Assembly (NCBI GenBank): GCA_018815325.1
Contig: JAHIYE010000004.1
Span: 1-64,000, forward strand
Length of the DNA: 64,000 nt
From: Gammaproteobacteria bacterium
GTDB taxonomy: Bacteria > Pseudomonadota > Gammaproteobacteria > Burkholderiales > Burkholderiaceae_C
Reading direction: 5' to 3'
Position 1 is the stretch's first letter; the number at the start of each line of letters is the position of its first letter. This document shows, piece by piece, positions 8,623 to 19,466 of this stretch. The position numbers and the translations under genes were made by a program. The notes beneath the pieces are model-generated. The model did no database searches and had not been told where the DNA came from. It saw nothing but the letters and a program-made list of their open reading frames with translations.

Positions 8623-8744
8623 GGGGTTTGGCAAGGCCGGGTAAAATCCCCCTATTGTCGCCGCCTGCATCGTCGGGCCCACTTGCACCGCTCTTGAACC
8701 GTCGGGACCTGGTTTTACCCAGCCCCGCGAACACTTAACAACTT

Positions 8745-9650
8745 ATGTCGCCCAATCTGCACCCCATGATCAACGTGGCCATCAAGGCCGCCCGCGCCGC
8801 TGGTGCCATCATCAACCGCGCCGCCCTCGATGTGGAATCGGTCCGCATCTCGCAAAAACAGATCAATGACTTTGTCACCGAAGTCGATCACGCCAGCGAG
8901 CAGACCATCATCGAGATCCTGCTCGAATCCTATCCCGGCCACGGCATCCTGGCCGAGGAATCGGGGCAGGAACATGGGGCCAAAGACTCCGAATTTGTCT
9001 GGATCATCGATCCGCTGGACGGCACAACCAACTTCATCCACGGCTTCCCGGTCTATTGCGTGAGCATCGCGCTGGCCGTCAAGGGCAAGATCGAGCAGGC
9101 CGTGATTTACGACCCCACACGCAACGACCTGTTCACGGCCACCAAAGGCCGTGGCGCCTACATGAACGACCGTCGACTGCGCGTGTCCAAACGGACCCAG
9201 CTCAAGGAATGCCTGATCTCCACCGGCTTCCCTTTCCGTCCGGGCGATAACTTCAACAGCTACTTGGCCATGATGGGCGACGTGATGCAGCGTACTGCCG
9301 GCCTGCGCCGCCCCGGTGCCGCCGCGCTGGACCTGGCCTATGTCGCCGCCGGCTTTACCGACGCATTTTTCGAAACCGGCCTGCAGCCCTGGGATGTGGC
9401 CGCTGGCTCGCTGCTGGTCACCGAGGCTGGTGGTCTGGTGGGCAACTTCACGGGCGAGTCCAACTTTCTCGAGCAAAAGGAATGCCTGGCTGGCAGCCCA
9501 CGCATTTATGGTCAGTTGGTGCCCATCCTGGGCAAGTACAGCAAGTTTGCCAGCGCTGGCGAAAAAGCCGCCGTCCGGCAGGCCGCGTCAACCGGCACGC
9601 TGAGCCAGAACGGTCCGGCCACGCCCCCCGAAGACGAGGCACCGCGCTGA
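8745..9650 (+). CDS. suhB: Inositol-1-monophosphatase family protein SuhB
   Basis: A 301-residue magnesium-dependent phosphatase of the inositol monophosphatase family; E. coli SuhB also acts in rRNA antitermination complexes. The metal site motifs are intact: ILAEESG, then [16 protein letters not shown] (about residues 87-102), and the second motif [18 protein letters not shown] near residue 212. The tail after residue 268 is Ala/Ser/Pro-rich and probably disordered, making it longer than E. coli SuhB (267). It is divergent from trmJ. Confidence 0.93.
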   Translation: MSPNLHPMINVAIKAARAAGAIINRAALDVESVRISQKQINDFVTEVDHASEQTIIEILLESYPGHGILAEESGQEHGAKDSEFVWIIDPLDGTTNFIHGFPVYCVSIALAVKGKIEQAVIYDPTRNDLFTATKGRGAYMNDRRLRVSKRTQLKECLISTGFPFRPGDNFNSYLAMMGDVMQRTAGLRRPGAAALDLAYVAAGFTDAFFETGLQPWDVAAGSLLVTEAGGLVGNFTGESNFLEQKECLAGSPRIYGQLVPILGKYSKFASAGEKAAVRQAASTGTLSQNGPATPPEDEAPR

Positions 9651-9685
9651 CACGCTGATCGCAGGGCAGGACTCTGCCTCGCGGC

Positions 9686-12600
9686 TCAGATCACGTAGGG
9701 GATGGGTCCGCCACCGGCACTCTGCGGGCTGTCCAGCTGCAGCGCCTCCAGAGGCACCGGATGCCCGAACAGGTAACCCTGGAACACCATGCAGCCGTTG
9801 CGTGCCAAAAACTCGCGCTGCCCTGGCGTCTCCACCCCCTCGGCCACCACGGCGAGCTCCATGCTGCGGGCCAGCGCGAGGATGGTACGCACAATGGCGG
9901 CATCGTTGGGGTCGGTGAGCACATCGCGGACAAAGGACTGGTCAATCTTGAGCTGATCCAGCGGCAGCCGCTTGAGGTAGCTCAGCGACGAGTAGCCTGT
10001 GCCGAAATCGTCCAGCGAGAAGCTCACCCCCAGCGCACGCAGCTGTGACATCTTCGCGATGGCGTCCTCCACGTCGCTGAGCAACAGGCTTTCGGTGAGT
10101 TCGAGTTTGAGGCGGAACGGGTTGGCACCGGTCGTACGCAACAACTCCTCCACCTGCTCGGCAAAGTCGGACTGACGAAACTGGCGCGCGCTGACATTGA
10201 CCGCCATGCTCAGCCGGCTGGTCTGTGGCTGCCGGCTCCAGACCACCAGCAGTTCGCAAGCGGTTCGCAGCACCCACTCGCCCAGCGGCAGGATCAGCCC
10301 GGTCTGCTCCGCCATGGGGATGAACTCCATGGGTGGGACCAGGCCGCGCTCAGGATGCTGCCAGCGCACCAGCGCTTCGACACCGATCTTGCTGCCGGCA
10401 GCATCGACCACCGGCTGGTAATGCAGCAGCAACTCCTTGCGGCTCAATCCCTTGCGCAGATCGGCCTCCAGGCTCGCGCGAGCCGAGACGGCGGCCTGCA
10501 TCACAGGGTCGAAGAAACGCATCGTGTTGCGCCCTGCCGCCTTGGCCTGGTACATGGCCAGGTCGGCGCGCTTGAGCAACTCATCCACGTTCTGCAACTG
10601 CTCGTGAAACAGGGTGATGCCGATACTGGGCGTGCTGTGGTGCGGCACGCCCAGCAACTCGAAATCCTGGTTCAGTGCTTCCAGCACCTTGCGGGCCACC
10701 AGTTCGGCCTGGGCCGCCGCACGCGCATCCACCGGGCTGAGCTCGTCGAGCATGACCACGAACTCGTCCCCCCCCAGGCGGGCGACCGTGTCGGCCTCGC
10801 GCACACAGCCACGCAAGCGGGTCGCGACCTGCTGCAGCAGCAGGTCACCCACGTCATGGCCCCGGGTGTCGTTGAGGTCCTTGAAATTGTCCAGATCGAT
10901 GAACAGCAACGCGCCGCGGTTGCGGCTGCGCGTGGCAATGGCCAGGGCCTTTTGCAAACGGTCGGTGAGCATGCGCCGGTTGGGCAGGCCGGTGAGCTCG
11001 TCGAAGAAAGCCAGCCGCTCGATTTTCATGGCGGCCAGTTTGCTCCCGGTGATGTTGCGGCCTACACCCCGATACCCCTTGAAAACCCCTGTCGTATCAA
11101 AAATGGGCTCGCCGTCTATGGACACCCAGAGCTTGCTGCCGTCCGTGGTAGCGCGCTCCATCTCGAAGTTGCGGAACACCTGGTGCGCATTCAGGGCCTT
11201 GCGATGCTCCTGCCACTGCGCTTCGGTCACGTTGTAGGTCTGCAGCTCCCAGCGCGTCATGCCGACATCGGCAACGTCCGCCATGCCCAGCCGGGACTGC
11301 TCACTGCCCTCGATGCGCACAAAACGGAACTGCTCATCCTGCTCCCAGTACCAGTCGGACGACAGGTTGGTGAGGCTGCGAAAACGCGCCTCGCTCTCGC
11401 GCAAGGCCGCCTGCGCGCTGAAGAAGTCCGTCATGTCGATGTAGGTGTGCACCATGCCACCATCTGCCAGGGCCTTGCTGCGCACTTCCAGCATGCGGCC
11501 GTCCCGCGTGCGGTGCATATAGCCGTCGGGGGCTTTGCCCTCCCTGGAAACGAGGGCTAGCCGGCAGTAGTCTTGGCCTGCCGTATCAAGCAACTCCAGG
11601 TTCTCGCCGAAGTCACCCCGCTCGCTCTGAAAGCGGATCAGCTCGCTGATCGTGGGCTGCTGGCGCAACAGGGATTCGGGCAAATCCAGCATGGCCAGGA
11701 AGCGCTGGTTGTAGAGGGTGATGCGACCATCCGCATTTTGCTGGGACAGGCCATGGGGCATGCTGTCGAGCGCCATTTCCAGGGCCTGGGCTTTCTGCTC
11801 CAGCAGGGTGCGGGCGCGCTCCAGTTCAGTCTCCACCCGGCGGCGCTCGGCATCGCTGCGCCTGGCCTGAACCAGCTGGCCGATGGTGTTGCACAACGGA
11901 TCGAGGAAATCCACATCGGCCTGGCTATAGCCGCCAGGCCGGTCGGCCAGTCCGACCACGGCGACCAGTTCGCCATCGTTGTGCACCGGTATGCCAAGAA
12001 AGGCCTGCAGCATGCCACAGGTCTGGCTATCTGCCTGCCAGCGCACATCCTGTGCCGGCTCATTCACGATAACGGGCTCGCCCAATGCCATGGTCGCGCC
12101 CAACAGGGTCTTGTGGTCTGCCCTGATGCGCTGACCGATCGCCAGCGTCAAGCGCTGACGGCCCGCAGCATCCGTGCGGGTCTGCCCGGCCACGGTCTGA
12201 ATCGTCATGCGGGGCTGCAGGCCGGCGTCAAAGTGCACCTCGGCCACAAAACCGCAGTGGCTTTGCGTGATGCCCAACAGGTCCCGCAGCACACCGTCGA
12301 AGACGGTGGCGGCATCAATGGAGGTGATGAACAGGCCTTGCGCCCGGCTGATCGCCTGCAACATGCCGTGCTGGCGCCCGGCGGCCTCCATCGCCAGCCG
12401 GGACTCAGTGATGTCCATGAAGGTACCCAGCATGCGCAGAGCCTTGCCGCTTGCATCACGCTCCACCACCCGGCCACGGCTCCTGACCCAGATCCAGCGG
12501 TCCGTCTTCTTATGGTGCAACCGGTATTCGCAGGTGTACTCAGGTACCCGGTTGTCAATATGGGCCTGGTTGGCAGCCATCACCCGGAGCCAGTCATCGG

Positions 12601-13156
12601 GATGCACCAGCCCTTGCCAGACCTCGGCGGACAGCACGTTATCCATCGAGTCATAGCCCAGGATGGCTTTCCAGCGCTCGTTGACGATCATGCTGCCGGT
12701 GAGCAGGTGCCGCTCCCACAGCGCCTGGCCAGCGCCGTCGAGCGCAATTTCAAAGCGCTCCAGGCTGTTGCGCAACTGCCGCGCCATCTCGTTCTCGCGT
12801 ATCGCCAGCTCGACCCGCAAGGCCAGCGTGGCGACATAACTCAGGGCAGCATCCTGCACGAGGTAATGGACAAAGCCTTGGCGCATCGCCTGTGCCGCCA
12901 CCGGTTCGGCACCCGGTTTGACACACAGGATCACGGCCCGGCCCGCCAGCACGGAGACCAGATCGAAGGCGGCACCATCGCTCAGGAAGTCGCTCACCAG
13001 CACCGCATCGAAATCACCATGCTCCAGCAAGCGACGCGCCTGCGCCACGGTTGAGGCCAGCTCGATGCGCCAGTCCGCCCGCTGATCTGCCATGCCTTCG
13101 GCAGATGCACTGGCGTGAACCACATCACTTTCGACCAGAAGTACTGACAAGGTCAT
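9686..13156 (-). CDS. Multi-sensor cyclic-di-GMP protein (REC-like, PAS, GAF, GGDEF, EAL)
   Basis: A 1156-residue predicted cyclic-di-GMP turnover enzyme without obvious membrane segments. Order: an N-terminal receiver-like region (residues 1-120, starting LSVLLVESD), a PAS/PAC domain (about 145-255), a GAF domain (about 275-435), two further PAS domains (about 465-590 and 595-715), a GGDEF domain with intact GGDEF, and an EAL domain with VEALVRW, LDDFGTGYSSLSYL and the C-terminal GYLFGHP. Both catalytic signatures look complete, so it could have cyclase, phosphodiesterase or both activities. The C-terminal half is closely related to the next gene upstream, indicating duplication. Confidence 0.92.
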   Translation of the reverse strand: MTLSVLLVESDVVHASASAEGMADQRADWRIELASTVAQARRLLEHGDFDAVLVSDFLSDGAAFDLVSVLAGRAVILCVKPGAEPVAAQAMRQGFVHYLVQDAALSYVATLALRVELAIRENEMARQLRNSLERFEIALDGAGQALWERHLLTGSMIVNERWKAILGYDSMDNVLSAEVWQGLVHPDDWLRVMAANQAHIDNRVPEYTCEYRLHHKKTDRWIWVRSRGRVVERDASGKALRMLGTFMDITESRLAMEAAGRQHGMLQAISRAQGLFITSIDAATVFDGVLRDLLGITQSHCGFVAEVHFDAGLQPRMTIQTVAGQTRTDAAGRQRLTLAIGQRIRADHKTLLGATMALGEPVIVNEPAQDVRWQADSQTCGMLQAFLGIPVHNDGELVAVVGLADRPGGYSQADVDFLDPLCNTIGQLVQARRSDAERRRVETELERARTLLEQKAQALEMALDSMPHGLSQQNADGRITLYNQRFLAMLDLPESLLRQQPTISELIRFQSERGDFGENLELLDTAGQDYCRLALVSREGKAPDGYMHRTRDGRMLEVRSKALADGGMVHTYIDMTDFFSAQAALRESEARFRSLTNLSSDWYWEQDEQFRFVRIEGSEQSRLGMADVADVGMTRWELQTYNVTEAQWQEHRKALNAHQVFRNFEMERATTDGSKLWVSIDGEPIFDTTGVFKGYRGVGRNITGSKLAAMKIERLAFFDELTGLPNRRMLTDRLQKALAIATRSRNRGALLFIDLDNFKDLNDTRGHDVGDLLLQQVATRLRGCVREADTVARLGGDEFVVMLDELSPVDARAAAQAELVARKVLEALNQDFELLGVPHHSTPSIGITLFHEQLQNVDELLKRADLAMYQAKAAGRNTMRFFDPVMQAAVSARASLEADLRKGLSRKELLLHYQPVVDAAGSKIGVEALVRWQHPERGLVPPMEFIPMAEQTGLILPLGEWVLRTACELLVVWSRQPQTSRLSMAVNVSARQFRQSDFAEQVEELLRTTGANPFRLKLELTESLLLSDVEDAIAKMSQLRALGVSFSLDDFGTGYSSLSYLKRLPLDQLKIDQSFVRDVLTDPNDAAIVRTILALARSMELAVVAEGVETPGQREFLARNGCMVFQGYLFGHPVPLEALQLDSPQSAGGGPIPYVI

Positions 13157-13291
13157 GCGCTCTATTCAATCCCCAGAAAATCATTAGCCTTGGACTGTAC
13201 CGTCACTTTCCGACCTGTCGCTGACAGGCGTGACATGTACACCACACTCTGGGCCGGCCCTGCATACACCCAGGCCTGCCCAGCGAGCCCG

Positions 13292-16200
13292 CTAAGCCAC
13301 GGACAGCGGACCCTGCAGCAAATCTTGCACGGGCGCGGGTCGTCCAAACAGATAACCCTGAAACACCTCGCAGCCATGGCGCAACAGGTAGTCTCTCTGC
13401 TCGCGGGTCTCCACCCCTTCAGCCACCACGGTAAAGCCCAGGCTCTTGCCCAGCGCCAGAATGGTCTGCACGATGGCCGCATCATTGGGGTCGCTCAGTA
13501 CGTCGCGCACAAAAGACTGGTCGATCTTGAGCTGCTCCAGCGGCAGCCGCTTGAGGTAACCCAGCGATGAGTAGCCGGTGCCGAAATCATCCAGCGAGAA
13601 ACTGAATCCCAGGACCCTGAGCTCGCCCATCTTGCGGATCGCGTCCTCCACGTCGTTGAGCAGCATGCTCTCGGTGAGCTCCAGCTTGAGCAAGTGGGGG
13701 TTGGCACCGGTTTGATCCAGAATCGTGATCACCTGCAGCACAAAATCGGGGTGACGGAACTGCCGCGCACTCACATTCACGGCAATGAACAAGCCGGCGC
13801 GCTCGGGCTCACTGGCCCAGAGCGCCTGCTGACGGCAGGCCATCAGCAAGACCCACTGGCCCAAGGGCTCGATCAGGCCACTCTGCTCGGCCATGGGAAT
13901 GAAGTCTGCCGGCGAGATCAGCCCGTGGGCGGGATGCTGCCAGCGCACCAGCGCCTCCGCGCCCAGCACATTGCCACCGGCATCCACCACAGGCTGGTAA
14001 TGCAGCAGCAACTCATCACACTGCAGGCCCTGGCGCAGGTCCGACTCCAGCGCAATCCGCGTGGCCACCACAGCCTGCATCTGCGGATCAAAGAAGCGCA
14101 CGGTGTTGCGACCCGCCGCCTTGGCCTCGTACATGGCCAGGTCCGCTCGCTTGAGCAACTCATCAACACTCGTGGAAGCGTCACTGAACATGGTGACGCC
14201 GATGCTGGGCGTGCTGTAGTGCTGCTTGCCTTGCAGCGTATAGACCTGGTTCAGCGAAGCCAGGATTTTCTCGGCCACGCCCTCCACCTGAACGACGGCC
14301 TCCTCCGGCAACCCGCTCAGGCCTTCGAGCATGACCACGAACTCGTCGCCACCGAAACGCGCCACCGTATCCCCCTCACGCACACAGGTCGCCAGACGCC
14401 GGCTCACCTGTTGCAGCAGTTCATCCCCTACGTCGTGACCGGACGAGTCGTTGAGGTCCTTGAAGTTGTCCAGATCGATGAACAGCAAAGCCCCTTGTCC
14501 GGGTCTACGCCGGCTCTGGACCAGCGCCTTGTTCAGGCGGTCCAGCAGCAGGCTGCGGTTGGGCAGGCCGGTCAGCCCGTCGTAATAGGCCAGCCGCTGG
14601 ATTTCTGCCTCATTGCGCTTGCGCTGGGTGATGTCCCGAATAAACGCGCAGTTGAGCTCCTGATCGCCAAAGCGGACAAAGTTCGCGACCACCTCGACCG
14701 GGAAATGTTTGCCGCTCTTGGTGCAATGCTGGGTCTCGAAGGTCAGCGAGCCTTTGTCGCGCAGTTCGGCGAAATGGCTGTCCCAGGTAAGCCGGTCGTA
14801 CTTGCCGTTGATGTCGGAGATGGACATCCTGAGCAGCTCTTCGCGACTGTAGCCGAGCGAGACACAGGAAGCTTCGTTCACATCCACGATCCGGGCATCG
14901 GGGGTGATCCACAGCATCGCGTCAGAGGTCCGCTCCACCCCCACCCGGGTCAGCGTCAAGGCGGCCTGGGCATATTTGCGGTCATTGATGTCGGTCAGGC
15001 TGCCGTAGGCCAGCACCGTGCCATCGGCTTCGCGTTCGGGTACGGCATTGCCCCAGTACCACCGTGTCACACCATCGGCGCAGATAACGCGAAACTCGTG
15101 ACTCCAGGGTGTCATGTCGTGCAGCGCCTGCTTGATCGATTGGATCATCGCGGCACGGTCATCCCGATGGATCGCAGAAATAATCCGGCCAGAGCCGTCA
15201 CGCGCCTCCTCGGGCGTGATGCCGAAGATGTCCTTGACGGGATCACTCACGAAGGACAGGCCCGAGCTGCCATCAGGCCGCACCGTGAACTGGAACACCA
15301 TCCCCGGCACCCTGCTCGTGATCTTCTGGATGAAGGCCAGGCGCTCGCTCAACACCGCGGTCACTTCCCGCTCGGCCGTGATGTCCTGCACCACGCCGAA
15401 ATCCACCATGGTGCCGTCGATTCGGTGCTGGCGGCGCATGCGCGAGCGCAGCCATCGCAGGGTCCCATCCGAATGCCGCCAGCGGTATTCGACCATGGCG
15501 CCGTCCATGCGCTGACGGGCCTCATGGAAAATGTGGGCGTCTTCCTCGTAAAGCCCCTGGCGTGCCACTGCCAGCGGCATGTAGAGCTCCGGTTTGATGC
15601 CGGCAATGTCGCTCAACCCCTGTGACCAGTGAACGTGTTGACCGTCTTCGCTCGCAATCCAGTGCCCGACCCGCGCAATGGCTTCGGTGAGCTCGAACAA
15701 CTGCACCTGCTGGCTCAGCTTTTCATTGGCCGCATACAAGGCGGACTCGCCCCTACGCTGGTCCTGCTGCGCCTGCCGCTCGGCCGTGATGTCCTTGAGG
15801 TACATCAGGATGTGTGGCTCGCCCTCGACATCAATCAGCGAGCCATTGAAGCGGAACAGGTGCTGGCGGTGCCCCTGAATCGTCATCGGCGACTCATGGT
15901 CACGCACACGGCCCTGTGCAACCAGCGGTGCAATCAGCGCCTCGCGCACCATGTTGTCGGGCCAGAAGCCGCGCGCCACCACGGTGCGCCCCAGCAACTC
16001 GGCCCGGGGATAGCCCGTGACGTTGAGGAACTCCTGGTTCACGTCCACGATAAGACCGTCGCGCAAACGGGTCAGCGAGATGGCCTCCGGGCTTTCGTTG
16101 AAGGCCACCGCGAACATGCGCTCCGACAGGCGCCGTTCGTTCTCGGCCACGAAGACCTGGGTGGAATCAGCCACCTTGAGGGCGATGCGTCCTGGCCCGA

Positions 16201-16564
16201 CCTGGAAGCCAAAGAACATGTAGGCCCGCTTGGGCTGCCCGCGCACGTTGACAACGTGATTGCGCTCCACCGTGCCACCCTGTCGTGCCACCTCGCGCAT
16301 CGCCTGCAGGACGCTGGTGTCCGCCAGACCAGGAAACAGCGCTTCTATCGGACGGCCAAACGGTGGGGCAGCTTCGAACTGCAGCAAACGCGCCCCTGCC
16401 GGCGTACAGGCCACAAATTCCAGCGTCCCGTCATCTCCGAGTTCGAACTCGAACGTCCCCAGCCTCCCCTGAGAGGCCTTGACCACATCCTGCAGCCGTC
16501 GCTCGGCCTCATGCAGGGCGTCATGGTGCCGCGGTAGCTCGGATTTGTCGGATGCAACGGACAT
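13292..16564 (-). CDS. Multi-PAS cyclic-di-GMP protein (PAS, GGDEF, EAL)
   Basis: A 1090-residue soluble protein with about five successive PAS/PAC modules (residues about 30-650, each ending in a DIT-type motif such as YLKDITAERQAQ or VVQDITAEREV), then GGDEF (intact, RFGGDEFVVMLEGL) and EAL (AEALVRWQHP, LDDFGTGYSSLGYLKRLPL, GYLFGRP). It shares long near-identical stretches in GGDEF-EAL with the neighbouring gene at 9686-13156, but the sensor parts differ. Same strand, 135 bp apart. It is divergent from mutS. Confidence 0.92.
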   Translation of the reverse strand: MSVASDKSELPRHHDALHEAERRLQDVVKASQGRLGTFEFELGDDGTLEFVACTPAGARLLQFEAAPPFGRPIEALFPGLADTSVLQAMREVARQGGTVERNHVVNVRGQPKRAYMFFGFQVGPGRIALKVADSTQVFVAENERRLSERMFAVAFNESPEAISLTRLRDGLIVDVNQEFLNVTGYPRAELLGRTVVARGFWPDNMVREALIAPLVAQGRVRDHESPMTIQGHRQHLFRFNGSLIDVEGEPHILMYLKDITAERQAQQDQRRGESALYAANEKLSQQVQLFELTEAIARVGHWIASEDGQHVHWSQGLSDIAGIKPELYMPLAVARQGLYEEDAHIFHEARQRMDGAMVEYRWRHSDGTLRWLRSRMRRQHRIDGTMVDFGVVQDITAEREVTAVLSERLAFIQKITSRVPGMVFQFTVRPDGSSGLSFVSDPVKDIFGITPEEARDGSGRIISAIHRDDRAAMIQSIKQALHDMTPWSHEFRVICADGVTRWYWGNAVPEREADGTVLAYGSLTDINDRKYAQAALTLTRVGVERTSDAMLWITPDARIVDVNEASCVSLGYSREELLRMSISDINGKYDRLTWDSHFAELRDKGSLTFETQHCTKSGKHFPVEVVANFVRFGDQELNCAFIRDITQRKRNEAEIQRLAYYDGLTGLPNRSLLLDRLNKALVQSRRRPGQGALLFIDLDNFKDLNDSSGHDVGDELLQQVSRRLATCVREGDTVARFGGDEFVVMLEGLSGLPEEAVVQVEGVAEKILASLNQVYTLQGKQHYSTPSIGVTMFSDASTSVDELLKRADLAMYEAKAAGRNTVRFFDPQMQAVVATRIALESDLRQGLQCDELLLHYQPVVDAGGNVLGAEALVRWQHPAHGLISPADFIPMAEQSGLIEPLGQWVLLMACRQQALWASEPERAGLFIAVNVSARQFRHPDFVLQVITILDQTGANPHLLKLELTESMLLNDVEDAIRKMGELRVLGFSFSLDDFGTGYSSLGYLKRLPLEQLKIDQSFVRDVLSDPNDAAIVQTILALGKSLGFTVVAEGVETREQRDYLLRHGCEVFQGYLFGRPAPVQDLLQGPLSVA

Positions 16565-16796
16565 GCAGGGTTAATCTTCGAGTGTTGCCATCAAAAAACG
16601 CCAGGGCAAACCAGACTGATGCTAACGGTTTTTCCCAGCCATCATGCGGCCTGGCGCCATTCCGGACGCCGCTGGACGGCTGTACTGCCTGATTGTTGGC
16701 ATGCACCAACAGTTTGAACGCCCTGGCAAGCCCTAGAATGGCTCCCTTGGCCGCATCCAGCGTTCGCACGGACCCACGGCCCCAGCCCATTCACCC

Positions 16797-19424
16797 ATGA
16801 CTGCCAACCCCGAACTCGACCGTCACACCCCCATGATGCAGCAGTACCTCGGCCTCAAGGCCGGGCACCCTGACACGCTGCTGTTCTATCGCATGGGCGA
16901 CTTCTACGAGCTGTTTTTCGACGATGCCGAAAAGGCCGCCCGCCTGCTCGACATCACACTGACCCAGCGCGGCCAGTCGGCCGGCCAGCCTGTGGTCATG
17001 GCCGGCGTGCCCTTTCATGCGATGGAGGGCTACCTGGCGCGCCTCATCAAGCACGGCGAGTCGGTGGCTATCTGCGAACAGGTGGGCGAGGTCGGCGCCG
17101 CCAAGGGTCCGGTCGAACGCAAGGTGGTGCGTGTGGTCACCCCCGGCACGCTGACCGACAGCGAACTGCTCAGCGACAAGAGTGAATCCATGTTGCTGGC
17201 CGTCCACCAGGGCCCGCGCAACAGTTGTGGCCTGGCCTGGCTCAGCGTCACGCAGGGCGAGGTGAATCTGGCCGAATGCGCACCGGATGAGTTGGCCGAG
17301 TGGGTGGCCCGTGTGGCGCCCGGTGAACTCGTCTACAGCGCGGATGCCACCGCCAGCTTTGAGCAGCGCCTCAGGGCCCTGCGCCAGTCCACCTCTTTCA
17401 CACTCACCGTGCGCCCCGAATGGCAGTTTGATGCTGCGCTGGGCAGTGCCACGCTGCTTGCACAACTCAAGGCCGCCAGCCTGATCTCATGGGGCGCGCA
17501 GGACCTGCCCCAGGCCCATGCCGCTGCTGCAGCTCTTCTGGCCTATGCCGAACACACCCAGGGCCGGGCCCTCACCCATGTGCACAGCGTGCGCGTGCAG
17601 CGCAACGACGAGCTCATCGACCTGCCGCAGACCACGCGGCGCAACCTGGAGCTGGTGCAGACCCTGCGCGGCGAGGATTCGCCCACGCTGTTCTCCCTGC
17701 TCGACACCTGCATGACCGGCATGGGCAGCCGGCTGCTCAAGCACTGGCTGCTGGCGCCCCAGCGCGAGCGCGGCGCGGCCCAGCAGCGCCTGGACGCCAT
17801 CACCGAACTGCGTAGCGGCAGCTGGCAGACCCTGCGCAGCCAGCTCAAGGGCAGTTCGGACGTGGAACGCATCACGGCACGCATTGCACTGCGCCAGGTG
17901 CGCCCGCGTGAACTCGTCGCCCTTCAACTGACGCTACAAAAAACAGAGCTGCTTGCACCCATGCTGCAAGGGCCAGACGCTCTTTTGAGCAAGATTTCCG
18001 AAGACCTGATGGCGCCACCCGGCTGCGCCGGGCTGCTGCTGCGTGCCATCGCGCCCGAGCCCGCAGCGCTGGTGCGTGACGGCGGCGTGATCGCCACCGG
18101 CTTCGACGCCGAACTCGACGAGCTGCGCGCCATCCAGACCAACTGCGACGACTTCCTGCTGCAGCTGGAGCAGCGTGAGAAAGCGCGCACCGGTATCGCC
18201 AACCTGCGTGTGCAGTTCAACAAGGTGCACGGCTTCTACATCGAGGTCACGCAGGGCCAGATCGACAAGGTGCCCGACGACTACCGGCGCCGCCAGACCC
18301 TGAAGAACGCCGAGCGCTTCATCACGCCCGAACTCAAGGCCTTTGAAGACAAGGCACTCTCGGCCCAGGAGCGCGCCCTGGCGCGCGAGAAATGGCTGTT
18401 CGAGCAGGTGCTGGACCAGCTGCAGCCCCATGTGCCCGCGCTCACCCGCGTGGCCCGTGCGCTGGCTTCGCTCGATGTGCTGTGCGCGCTGGCCGAGCGT
18501 TCGCTCACGCTCGACTGGTGCGCGCCACAGTTCAGCAAAGAGCCCTGCATCGACATCACGGCTGGCCGTCACCCCGTGGTGCAGGCGCGGCTGGCCGAGC
18601 TGAGCGGGCAGGGAGGGCCCTCCGGTAGCCGCGCCTTCATTGCCAACGACACCCGCATGGGCCCCAAGGCCCGCATGCAGATCATCACCGGCCCCAACAT
18701 GGGCGGTAAATCCACCTACATGCGCCAGGTCGCCATCATCGTGCTGCTGGCCTCGGTGGGCAGCTTCGTGCCGGCCTCAGCCTGCCGCCTGGGCCCGATC
18801 GATGCCATCCACACCCGCATCGGCGCGGCCGATGACCTGGCCAATGCACAGTCCACCTTCATGCTGGAGATGACCGATGCCGCGCAGATACTGCACACTG
18901 CCAGCGCGAACTCGCTGGTGCTGATGGACGAGATCGGCCGTGGCACCTCCACCTTCGACGGCCTCGCGCTGGCTGCTGCCATCGCCACGCAACTGCACGA
19001 CAAGACCCAGGCCTTCACGCTGTTCGCCACGCACTACTTCGAACTCACCGAGTTCCCGGCCAGCCACCATGCCGCGCTCAACGTGCATGTGAGTGCGGCC
19101 GAATCGGGCCACGACATCGTGTTCCTGCACGAGATTCAGGCCGGGCCTGCGAGTCGCAGCTATGGCATCCAGGTGGCACGGCTGGCCGGCATGCCCACCG
19201 CCGTGGTCAACCACGCTCGCCACGGCCTGCAGGCGCTGGAGGCCAAGGCCGGTGAAACCCATGCCCAGGTCGATCTGTTTGCCGCGCCACCGGTGGAAGA
19301 AAAAACCGCCAGCAGTGCCGTTGAGGCCAGTCTGGCCGAGATCGACCCCGACGCCCTGAGCCCGCGTGAAGCCCTCGATGCGCTCTATGCGCTCAAGAAG
19401 CTCTCTCAGCGCGATACTTCCTGA
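16797..19424 (+). CDS. mutS: DNA mismatch repair protein MutS
   Basis: MutS recognises mismatches and insertion loops and starts mismatch repair through MutL. The 875-residue protein has the mismatch-binding wedge near its N-terminus ([17 protein letters not shown], containing the Phe-x-Glu motif), the connector and lever domains, and the ATPase domain with Walker [14 protein letters not shown] (about residue 632), STFMLEM, the Walker [17 protein letters not shown] and the ATHYFELTE switch. Residues 379-397 ([18 protein letters not shown]) are encoded by a 54-bp interspersed repeat, at a place that is a variable lever-domain region. Confidence 0.97.
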   Translation: MTANPELDRHTPMMQQYLGLKAGHPDTLLFYRMGDFYELFFDDAEKAARLLDITLTQRGQSAGQPVVMAGVPFHAMEGYLARLIKHGESVAICEQVGEVGAAKGPVERKVVRVVTPGTLTDSELLSDKSESMLLAVHQGPRNSCGLAWLSVTQGEVNLAECAPDELAEWVARVAPGELVYSADATASFEQRLRALRQSTSFTLTVRPEWQFDAALGSATLLAQLKAASLISWGAQDLPQAHAAAAALLAYAEHTQGRALTHVHSVRVQRNDELIDLPQTTRRNLELVQTLRGEDSPTLFSLLDTCMTGMGSRLLKHWLLAPQRERGAAQQRLDAITELRSGSWQTLRSQLKGSSDVERITARIALRQVRPRELVALQLTLQKTELLAPMLQGPDALLSKISEDLMAPPGCAGLLLRAIAPEPAALVRDGGVIATGFDAELDELRAIQTNCDDFLLQLEQREKARTGIANLRVQFNKVHGFYIEVTQGQIDKVPDDYRRRQTLKNAERFITPELKAFEDKALSAQERALAREKWLFEQVLDQLQPHVPALTRVARALASLDVLCALAERSLTLDWCAPQFSKEPCIDITAGRHPVVQARLAELSGQGGPSGSRAFIANDTRMGPKARMQIITGPNMGGKSTYMRQVAIIVLLASVGSFVPASACRLGPIDAIHTRIGAADDLANAQSTFMLEMTDAAQILHTASANSLVLMDEIGRGTSTFDGLALAAAIATQLHDKTQAFTLFATHYFELTEFPASHHAALNVHVSAAESGHDIVFLHEIQAGPASRSYGIQVARLAGMPTAVVNHARHGLQALEAKAGETHAQVDLFAAPPVEEKTASSAVEASLAEIDPDALSPREALDALYALKKLSQRDTS
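17933..17986 (+). repeat. 54-bp interspersed element, copy 2 (inside mutS)
   Basis: Plus-strand copy starting GCTACAAAAAACAGAGCTGC and containing GCTGCAAGGGCCAGACGC, ending TCTTTT. It is exactly 54 nt and gap-free when aligned with the other copies. It is translated in the mutS frame without a stop codon. Confidence 0.75.
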
Positions 19425-19466
19425 ATACAACCCTGAGTTCACGCTCCGAGATTTTCTGAAAGCACC

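Noticed and set aside
13694-15625. A 643-codon plus-strand frame inside the second GGDEF/EAL gene, and similar long frames at 10355-11560 and 18777-19916
   Set aside because: All lie opposite well-identified genes and encode His/Gln/Arg-rich nonsense without motifs.
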